From NCBI RefSeq assembly GCF_000421585.1, contig NZ_ATXH01000027.1, positions 1 to 32,285 of the forward strand: a stretch of 32,285 nt of DNA, written 5' to 3'. A program made the translations under genes and the position numbers. This document shows, piece after piece, positions 24,373 through 30,155 of this stretch. The notes beneath the pieces were generated by a model that searched no databases, had not been told where the DNA came from, and was given only the letters and a program-made list of their open reading frames with translations. The stretch comes from Thermodesulfatator atlanticus DSM 21156 (GTDB lineage Bacteria; Desulfobacterota; Thermodesulfobacteria; Thermodesulfobacteriales; Thermodesulfatatoraceae). Position 1 is the first letter of the stretch. Each line of letters starts with the position of its first letter.

Positions 24373-24731
24373 GGGGGCGAAATGGGTTCGACGGAGGTGC
24401 GTAGGGCTGAACAGCGTGCCGAGGTGCCCACCGCCTCGTAAAAAAGGTGGGGAAAACACAAGTGCCGACGAATACAGCTACGCAATGGCTGCTTAATAGA
24501 AAAGCAGCCCGTCCTAGATCCGTCCTCTGCCCGCGGGGGATCTAGGGCGCCAGGTAGCGGGCTGGCTTAGAGGGCGCGCCTGCCGCTCTCTAAGCGAGAT
24601 TTTTGCAGGCTAGGCTGGAGGAGGCCAGCCTGGGGAGTCTCCCCAGCCGAAAGTCGCTGCCCAGGCTACGCACGTAGAAGTTCAGTCTGAAACACCTCCG
24701 GACGCGGGTTCGATTCCCGCCGCCTCCACCA
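24373..24731 (+). ncRNA. ssrA: Transfer-messenger RNA (tmRNA)
   Basis: The one-piece tmRNA begins GGGGGCGAAATGGGTTCGAC, the conserved 5' end, and ends with the T-arm CGGGTTCGATTCCCG, acceptor strand and encoded CCA (24729-24731). The 7-base acceptor stem pairs 24373-24379 with 24721-24727, with one G-U. GGAGGTG/CACCTCC forms the long helix below the tRNA-like domain. The open reading frame resumes at GCC (24464) and encodes ADEYSYAMAA before TAA (24494-24496); the hydrophobic AMAA end fits a proteolysis tag. Several GC-rich helices between are the pseudoknots. The length of 359 bases is typical. smpB is immediately upstream. Confidence 0.97.
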
Positions 24732-24736
24732 ATTTT

Positions 24737-24748
24737 TGACGATTTCTT
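24737..24748 (+). repeat. Left copy of a perfect 12-base direct repeat flanking the MazF-like module
   Basis: TGACGATTTCTT occurs here, 6 bases after the tmRNA CCA end, and again at 25431-25442, just after the broken toxin gene. The repeat also pairs partly with GAAATCGT at 24787-24794. It could be an insertion footprint at the tmRNA locus, but no integrase or transposase is seen. The rest of 24749-24909 holds no supported gene. Confidence 0.45.
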
Positions 24749-24909
24749 GCGGCTTATGAGCGTCAAGATCAGCACGGGCTGGCCCTGAAATCGTTAAGAG
24801 TCGCGATTTCCTGTCTAGACCCAATTGTAGTAAGCTAAATTTTAGGGATATTAGTCGTGATTTTTCTCAATTATTGATAGTTTTTTCTGGGGATAGTATT
24901 TTTAAGGTT

Positions 24910-25122
24910 ATGTACGTGAGCTTGAGGATCCATCGGAAAGAAAAAGAAGTCATAGAGTTTCTTCGGAGCCTGCGAAAAGTCCTTGGGGAGGATGTTTTCG
25001 ATTTCGAGATTGAGGAGTGGGACTTTTGGTCGGAAAGCGAATTAAACTCTCTGGGAAAGCTGGCGCACCATCCGGAAAGCTTTGCTTTTGATGACGAAGA
25101 AGAGGACTACTCTAAGTGGTAG
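24910..25122 (+). CDS. Small putative antitoxin of a MazF/PemK-type module
   Basis: A 70-residue acidic protein (from MYVSLRIHRKEKEVIEF to the C-terminal DDEEEDYSKW). An acidic tail ending near a Trp is a usual shape for the toxin-wrapping segment of MazF antitoxins. The frame is open back to a TTG at 24874, but ATG at 24910 is preferred since it is a real ATG with AAGG close by; the ribosome binding site is weak in either case. It is called an antitoxin because the frameshifted MazF-like gene starts inside its last codons (7-base overlap). No DNA-binding fold could be assigned. Confidence 0.6.
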   Translation: MYVSLRIHRKEKEVIEFLRSLRKVLGEDVFDFEIEEWDFWSESELNSLGKLAHHPESFAFDDEEEDYSKW

Positions 25123-25426
25123 GAGAGATTTATTTAGCTCAAGTTCCTTTTACGGACCTTTCGGCTTCTAAATAAGACCTATTCTGGTTTTTGCGGATGA
25201 AGGCCAGGATGTAATCTTCCTTCCTTTAACCACCAATTCTCCTTCATTGGATCTTGAAGAAGGTGGTCTTAAGAAAGATTCTGTAATCGTAGTCCACAAA
25301 GTATGTCTACTTCACAAAAGCCTCCTCCTTAAAAAGCTTGCAAAGCTAAAAGAAGCGGCTTTTAAACAAGTGAAAAACTCCCTGTGTCGGAACCTTTCCT
25401 GTCTTTCTGGCGCTCAGGCCAGCTAA
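25116..25426 (+). pseudogene. MazF/PemK-like toxin gene, interrupted by a single frameshift
   Basis: From GTG at 25116 the frame reads MVGEIYLAQVPFTDLSASK and then meets TAA at 25173-25175. In the -1 frame the protein resumes at once as IRPILVFADEGQDVIFLP, then TTNSPSLDLEEGGL and VVHKVCLLHKSLLLKKLAKL, ending at TAA 25424-25426. The joined product (about 103 residues) matches the MazF/PemK layout: GEIYLAQVPF, K-x-RP-LV at the RNA-binding loop, and a terminal helix. One missing A in the AAA run at 25170-25172 would explain the break. It may be an inactivated toxin, a sequencing error, or -1 ribosomal slippage; inactivation is favoured. The GTG overlaps the antitoxin gene by 7 bases. Neither half was long enough to stand out as a gene on its own. 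Confidence 0.72.
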
Positions 25427-25430
25427 CAAG

Positions 25431-25442
25431 TGACGATTTCTT
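25431..25442 (+). repeat. Right copy of the 12-base direct repeat
   Basis: TGACGATTTCTT is repeated exactly from 24737-24748. The two copies bracket 682 bases that contain the antitoxin and broken toxin. The copy starts 4 bases after the toxin stop. Confidence 0.45.
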
Positions 25443-25772
25443 TTGTCGGTACTTGAAGGATCCTCCATCTTGGCTGAGTGAGAAAAGACCCTGGCAGGGT
25501 TCTTGGTCATGAGGTGGCCCTATCTGCGGGTATTCCGAACCGCAAAAATGTCCCATTTAGGCTCCTATACTGACCTGAAAGTCCGTTAAAACTATCTCAG
25601 AAAATTTGCTTTAGGCTTTTTGTTTCATAACAAAAATAAGTTAAAATTGTCTCCAAATAATAACTATTAGGCCATTTCATATATTTTTTCTTTTCAAATC
25701 TTTCTTTTCTTTCATTTATCGTTTTTATGCTCCCTTCTTATAAAAATATACAAAAAAATTGAACTAAAACAT

Positions 25773-25800
25773 TTTACAAAATGAAAATTTTGGTTTTAAT
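25773..25800 (+). promoter_or_regulatory. Possible promoter of the USP-symporter operon
   Basis: TTTACA (25773-25778) and TTTAAT (25795-25800) are spaced 16 bases apart within an AT-rich tract, ahead of a strong ribosome binding site GGGAGGTG (25825-25832). In such AT-rich DNA chance matches are common, so confidence is limited. Confidence 0.35.
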
Positions 25801-25836
25801 AAATACCTCTCAAAATATATATTCGGGAGGTGTCTA

Positions 25837-26556
25837 ATGGGATTTAAGAAGATGCTAGTTGCGGTGGACGGATATGAGCCGTCCATGGGGGCCTTTAAAA
25901 AGGCCATCGAGCTCGCCAAAGATTACCAATCCCAGGTGGTCGTCCTTCAGGTAGAGGAGGAAGTGCCTTTGCTTCCCACCGAAAAAATGATGGAAGCCGT
26001 AGAAAAACCCATTACTGAAGAGCCTTTAGAGCTTGCCAAGGCGTATGCTGATTTAATGGGCGTTTCGGTAAAAATCGTAAAAAAAGTCGGCCCGGTAGCA
26101 GGTGCAATTCTTGCCACCGCCAAAGAAGAAAACGTGGACTTAATCCTCCTGGGAGATTCCGGGCGCAAAGGTTTTCAGAAATTATATTTTGGTAGCGTAG
26201 CCCAGGCGGTCACTGAAAATGCTGACCGGCCGGTCTTGGTGATCAAAAAGGGATGGGTTGACGTATCAGACCTGGTAGAACTTGCAGCCCGCATTGTTGA
26301 AAAACCGGAAGCCATAGAAATTCCGGTTTATGATCCCCGCGCGGTTAGAGAAAACTTTATTTTTTCCGGTACTTTATTTTTTGTTCTTACCTGCCTCTAC
26401 TTTTTTGCCGCGATTATTACTTCAAAGCCCTTTAAAGACATAGCAGCGCTAGAAATAGCAGGCCTCCCATTTGGTATTTGGAGTGGTCTTATTCTTGTTG
26501 TTAGCGGCATAATCCTCACACGCATCTACTTAACTAGACAAGGAGGTGTGTCATGA
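25837..26556 (+). CDS. Universal stress protein fused to a two-helix transporter small-subunit-like domain
   Basis: Residues 1-140 are a UspA domain: KKMLVAVDGYEPSMGAFKKA at the start and the ATP-binding pattern LLGDSGRKGF...GSVAQAV (about 105-125), ending RPVLVIKK. After a linker, two membrane helices follow (about 174-194 FIFSGTLFFVLTCLYFFAAI and 209-231 GLPFGIWSGLILVVSGIILT). This two-helix tail resembles the small subunits (DUF485/DUF4212 type) that pair with acetate-type sodium:solute symporters. The symporter gene overlaps by 4 bases (ATGA), so the two are almost certainly one system. The USP domain may act as a nucleotide-responsive regulator of the transporter (inference). The family match of the tail is by layout, not by a search. 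Confidence 0.82.
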   Translation: MGFKKMLVAVDGYEPSMGAFKKAIELAKDYQSQVVVLQVEEEVPLLPTEKMMEAVEKPITEEPLELAKAYADLMGVSVKIVKKVGPVAGAILATAKEENVDLILLGDSGRKGFQKLYFGSVAQAVTENADRPVLVIKKGWVDVSDLVELAARIVEKPEAIEIPVYDPRAVRENFIFSGTLFFVLTCLYFFAAIITSKPFKDIAALEIAGLPFGIWSGLILVVSGIILTRIYLTRQGGVS

Positions 26557-28163
26557 CGCTTACATATCCTATTGCTTTTCTTATTGTTGCTATCAGTGTG
26601 TTCATCTCCATCTACATCAGCTTCTATTTTCGCAAACACACCCGTACCACCGCGGCCTTTTACGTGGCAGAGGGGCGTATTCCTTGGAGAATTAACGGCA
26701 TGGCCATGTTCGGAGACTACTGTAGTGCAGCAAGCTTTCTTGGTGTTGCCGGTGCTATTTCTCTTATGGGGGTTGACGGTTGGTGGCTGGCCCTGGGATT
26801 TTTCGCAACCTGGATGGCGGTTCTCTTTCTCGTGGCAGCTCCCCTTAAAAATGCCGGTAAATTTACCGTAGGAGACGTGCTTGGCGCCAGGTTTGGACAC
26901 AGCAAAGGTATTCGTACGGTTTCCATGCTGACTACTATCGTGTTGTGTTCTCTTTATCTGGTGCCACAGATTGTGGGTGCTGGTCACCTTTTTAAACTCT
27001 TATTAGGCTGGCACTATCTCACCACGGTTATTGTTTCAGGTATATTGATTACCGCGCTGGTTGTTTTGGGAGGCATGCGCGGGACTACTTTTAACCAGGC
27101 TGTTCAAGGAGTGGTGCTCTTAGGCGCTATGTTAATTCTCTTAATTAGCGCCACTATTATCTATTTTGACGGAAACATTTTAAATATCATCAAGACCGCT
27201 AAGAAAATGGTCCCCACAGTTGTTGCTGCTAAACAAATTCCCGATGTGGTTAAGAACGCGCCGGATGCTGTAGCAGCGGTTGAGGCCGCGCGTAAAGCGC
27301 TTCCTGATGCCCCCAGTGCCTTGACCCCTGGTGTTGGTTTGCGAGACTTTTGGAATCACCTGAGCCTGGTTCTTGGTTTGTTTATCGGTGTGCTTGGACT
27401 TCCCCACATCTTGATTCGTTTTTACACGGTGCGCGATGCAAAAGCCGCCCAGAAAAGTATCGAGTTTACCATCTGGGGGCTCGCCATCTTTTATACCTCG
27501 GTTCTGTTTGTGGGCCTTGCCATTATGTACGCCCTTTATCCTGTTTTAGTTGATCTGGTAGCCACTGGTAAAAAAGGTGTGGCCACTAACATGGCGGTTC
27601 CCATGCTTGGGCAAAAGATAGGCGGAGAGCTTTTTCTTGGTATCATCGCTGCGGGCGCGCTTGCAGCTATGTTAAGTACCTGTACTGGACTTTTGATCAC
27701 CGCCACCACCAGTATCGCCCACGACCTCTATGCTTCTATCTTCAAACCCCACAGTCCGGACGAAGAGCGCGTGAGCTTTGCCAAAAAAGCCGTATTTGTG
27801 CTAGCTGGTATCTCCATTGCTCTTGCTATTTGGCTTAAAAATCAAAACGTCGGTATGCTTGTCGGTATGTCTTTTGGGATTGCGGCAAGCACCTTTGCCC
27901 CAGCCCTTATTCTTACGGTTTGGTGGCCAAGGCTTACGAAACAGGGGGTTGTATGGGGTATGGCCACAGGGCTTGTCGTTTCACTTGTTTTTACCTTTGC
28001 ACGCTTTTTTAAGCTTAAAAGCCTTTTAGGCCTCCAGGTGCTGGTGAATCCAGCCCTTTACAGTGTGCCGGTAGCTTTTGCGGTGATGGTAATTGTCAGT
28101 CTCTTGACCAAAGATACCGGTGAGGTAGAGAAATTCTTTGCTCTTGCCCATCGCAGGAAATAG
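26553..28163 (+). CDS. Sodium:solute symporter, ActP-like (SSS family)
   Basis: A 536-residue membrane protein with about 13 hydrophobic helices, belonging to the solute:sodium symporter family near the acetate permease ActP and VC_2705-type branch. Diagnostic parts: YVAEGRIPWRINGMAMFGDY near 37-56, AASFLGVAGAISLMGVDG, FTVGDVLGARFG, LVPQIVGAG, GGMRGTTFNQAVQGVVLL, and GLPHILIRFYTVRDAKAAQK. A roughly 58-residue, Ala-rich polar insert (about 207-265) lies between helices, where ActP has a shorter loop. The substrate is probably a small monocarboxylate such as acetate, but that is not proven by sequence. Translation is coupled to the USP fusion gene by ATGA, with AAGGAGGTG at 26540-26548. Confidence 0.9.
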   Translation: MTLTYPIAFLIVAISVFISIYISFYFRKHTRTTAAFYVAEGRIPWRINGMAMFGDYCSAASFLGVAGAISLMGVDGWWLALGFFATWMAVLFLVAAPLKNAGKFTVGDVLGARFGHSKGIRTVSMLTTIVLCSLYLVPQIVGAGHLFKLLLGWHYLTTVIVSGILITALVVLGGMRGTTFNQAVQGVVLLGAMLILLISATIIYFDGNILNIIKTAKKMVPTVVAAKQIPDVVKNAPDAVAAVEAARKALPDAPSALTPGVGLRDFWNHLSLVLGLFIGVLGLPHILIRFYTVRDAKAAQKSIEFTIWGLAIFYTSVLFVGLAIMYALYPVLVDLVATGKKGVATNMAVPMLGQKIGGELFLGIIAAGALAAMLSTCTGLLITATTSIAHDLYASIFKPHSPDEERVSFAKKAVFVLAGISIALAIWLKNQNVGMLVGMSFGIAASTFAPALILTVWWPRLTKQGVVWGMATGLVVSLVFTFARFFKLKSLLGLQVLVNPALYSVPVAFAVMVIVSLLTKDTGEVEKFFALAHRRK

Positions 28164-28167
28164 CCCT

Positions 28168-28192
28168 AAAGGGGCCCTTTGTGGGCCCCTTT
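28168..28192 (+). terminator. Hairpin after the symporter gene
   Basis: A perfect 10-base-pair stem (AAAGGGGCCC 28168-28177, GGGCCCCTTT 28183-28192) with a 5-base loop starts 4 bases after the symporter stop. The following sequence GTATTCTTTG is only moderately T-rich. It lies 16 bases before folC, so it may attenuate read-through into folC; no separate folC promoter is obvious in the gap. Confidence 0.7.
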
Positions 28193-28208
28193 GTATTCTT
28201 TGTAGGTT

Positions 28209-29510
28209 ATGGAATTCAACGAGGCAAAAAACTGGCTTTCGGGATTTCAGTTTCACGGAATAAAGCCGGGCCTTTCGCGTATCAACAAACTTTTAGCTTC
28301 CCTTGGACATCCAGAAAAAAATTATCCGTGTGTGCACCTTGCTGGTACAAATGGCAAGGGTTCTACAGCAGCGTTTCTTGAAAGTATCTTACGGGCCCAC
28401 GGCTTAAAAACAGGTCTTTACACCTCGCCTCACCTCGTAAGTGTTTGTGAGCGCTTTAAAATCAACGGAAAAAACTTATCAGAAGAAAAATTCGCCAAAT
28501 ATTGCACCGACGTAAAGGAAGTTCTGGGGACAGGCGAAGCTACCTATTTTGAACTTACTACGGCGATTGCTTTTTGGGCCTTTTCCCAGGAAAAAATAGA
28601 CATAGCAATAATTGAATGCGGGCTTGGGGGAAGGCTTGACGCTACTAACGTAATCACACCTGCCCTGAGCATTATCACCCCTATTAGCTACGACCATATG
28701 GCCTATCTGGGAGAAACCCTTTCTCAAATCGCCAGAGAAAAAGCCGGCATTATAAAGCCAGGGATTCCCGTGGTACTTGCCCCTCAAAGAGAAGAAGCAA
28801 GAGAAGTGATTCTTAAAAGTGCCAGGCAAAAAAAGGCACCTGTTTACCAATATGGGCGTGATTTTCGTTGCAAACCGTTAACAAAAGATACTCATCGTTA
28901 TGAGGGGGCACATGTTTTTGAAGGACTTGTCCTGTCTCTTCGTGGTGAGTACCAGGTAGAAAACATGGCCCTTGCCATTAAGGCGGCTGAAATCCTAGAG
29001 GAAAAGGGTTTTTTGCGTCTCTCAGAAGAAAAATTGAAAAAGGCCTTATCTACGACTTTCTGGCCCTGTCGTTTTGAGTTTTTGCCTTTTGAGCCGCCAG
29101 TTATTCTTGATGCCGCACACAACGAGGAAGGCATAAATCTTCTTCTCAAAAATCTTTCTCAAGCCGGTATCGAAAAGTTTATCCTTCTTTTTGCAGCTTC
29201 AAATGAAGGAGGAACCAAGCCTTTTTACAAAATGCTTGAAAAAATTATGCCCAAGGCGGCAAAGATTTTCATTTGCGAACCGCCAGGGCCTCGTGCTCCG
29301 GTAACCATTGAAGAGTGGAAAAAGGCCCTCAATAGCAATGAAAACATTTCATACTACAAATCCTGGGAAGAAGCCCTTTTAGCTGCACGAAAAAGCCAGG
29401 GGAAGCTCCCTTTGGTAGTAGCAGGCTCTCTTTATCTTGCAGGGCGGGTGCGCAATGCTTTAGCGGATAACCTCAATATTTGTGACGGTGATCAATCCTT
29501 TGTGGACTAA
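28209..29510 (+). CDS. folC: Bifunctional folylpolyglutamate synthase / dihydrofolate synthase
   Basis: FolC adds glutamate to dihydropteroate and to folates. The 433-residue sequence has the P-loop HLAGTNGKGSTAAF at about 43-56, LYTSPHLVSVCERFKING, the ECGLGGRLDATNVI segment, TPISYDHMAYLGETLSQIA, KAGIIKPGIP, and LDAAHNEEGI near 300-310. Whether both reactions are performed cannot be told from sequence alone. The start ATG is at 28209. The 3' end overlaps the convergent DUF190 gene by 51 bases, an unusually long antisense overlap of coding ends. Confidence 0.95.
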   Translation: MEFNEAKNWLSGFQFHGIKPGLSRINKLLASLGHPEKNYPCVHLAGTNGKGSTAAFLESILRAHGLKTGLYTSPHLVSVCERFKINGKNLSEEKFAKYCTDVKEVLGTGEATYFELTTAIAFWAFSQEKIDIAIIECGLGGRLDATNVITPALSIITPISYDHMAYLGETLSQIAREKAGIIKPGIPVVLAPQREEAREVILKSARQKKAPVYQYGRDFRCKPLTKDTHRYEGAHVFEGLVLSLRGEYQVENMALAIKAAEILEEKGFLRLSEEKLKKALSTTFWPCRFEFLPFEPPVILDAAHNEEGINLLLKNLSQAGIEKFILLFAASNEGGTKPFYKMLEKIMPKAAKIFICEPPGPRAPVTIEEWKKALNSNENISYYKSWEEALLAARKSQGKLPLVVAGSLYLAGRVRNALADNLNICDGDQSFVD

Positions 29511-29768
29511 TTTTTTAAGCCCTGGAAGGATCTTTTCAATGACTTCGGCTTCTTCAATCACTTCGATTTTCATCGGGAGGCCGGAGCTTGCCCGTAGGAA
29601 GCGAATGCTATGTATTACTCCGTCTGGCCCCCAGCCAAAAACCCCTTTAAAAACAGTAGCCCCTTTTATTTCGTTGTCAGTAAGATAGGTAAGAACTTCC
29701 TGGTAAAGGGGCTTTTTCTGCCCTTTTTCATCTTCGTCTATATAGATTGACAAAAGCTTGTAGGCCAT
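29460..29768 (-). CDS. DUF190 family (PII-like) protein
   Basis: About 102 residues, beginning MAYKLLSIYIDEDEKGQKK, with GATVFKGVFGWGPDG and IRFLRASSGLPMKIEVIEEA: the DUF190 layout, a PII-like ferredoxin fold often encoded next to CrcB and suspected to regulate transport. The start is ATG at 29768 because GAGGAAA precedes it; a further-upstream TTG at 29786 would put extra residues MSCEEN before the conserved start and overlap crcB. It begins 7 bases after the crcB stop. Its stop lies 51 bases inside convergent folC. Confidence 0.88.
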   Translation of the reverse strand: MAYKLLSIYIDEDEKGQKKPLYQEVLTYLTDNEIKGATVFKGVFGWGPDGVIHSIRFLRASSGLPMKIEVIEEAEVIEKILPGLKKLVHKGLITVTNIEVIR

Positions 29769-29775
29769 ATTTTCC

Positions 29776-30153
29776 TCACAGGACAAAAGTTTTGGCCGCT
29801 AAAATTCCCAAGCGCACCCCTAGCAATCCCAAAAAAAGACTTAAAGCCACGTTTAAAAAGGCTAGCCAGAAAGCACCCCCTTCAATAAGGGCATTGGTTT
29901 CGTAAGCAAAGGTAGAAAAAGTGGTAAAAGACCCCAGGAAGCCCACCGCCAGCAACAAACGCATATTAGGCGAAATCAAAAGGGTTTCCGAAACAAGGGT
30001 CATGATAAAACCAAGGACAAGAGACCCAAGGCTATTTACCGTTAATGTGCCAAGGGGAAAGTAATGGGAAAAACGCATTACCAACCCTGAAACCCAGTAT
30101 CTGGCAATAGCACCGCAAAAGCCACCCATGCCAACCCAAACTATTTTGTCCAT
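29776..30153 (-). CDS. crcB: CrcB/Fluc fluoride ion channel
   Basis: CrcB is a small dual-topology membrane channel that expels fluoride. About 125 residues with four hydrophobic helices and family motifs GGFCGAIARYWVSG near the start, GTLTVNSLGSLVLGF, and GFLGSFTTFSTFAYE. The start is ATG at 30153 (MDKIVWVGMGG), 2 bases after the stop of the upstream oxidoreductase. ATG at 30168 and TTG at 30174 are further in-frame options but would overlap that gene. No fluoride riboswitch was recognised because the gene is internal to the operon. The partner DUF190 gene follows. Confidence 0.92.
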   Translation of the reverse strand: MDKIVWVGMGGFCGAIARYWVSGLVMRFSHYFPLGTLTVNSLGSLVLGFIMTLVSETLLISPNMRLLLAVGFLGSFTTFSTFAYETNALIEGGAFWLAFLNVALSLFLGLLGVRLGILAAKTFVL

Positions 30154-30155
30154 GG

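Larger units (their letters stand above)
25427..25836. other. Intergenic stretch: possible gene remnant, then AT-rich promoter region
   Basis: About 410 bases lack an intact gene. The right-hand copy of the 12-base repeat lies at 25431-25442. A 42-codon frame (25384-25512, GTG start) reads plausibly as protein (SGQLTSDDFFCRYLKDPPSW) but overlaps the toxin end, matches nothing I recognise, and is best regarded as a remnant or chance. From about 25600 the sequence is very AT-rich and forms the upstream region of the USP-symporter operon. Confidence 0.6.
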
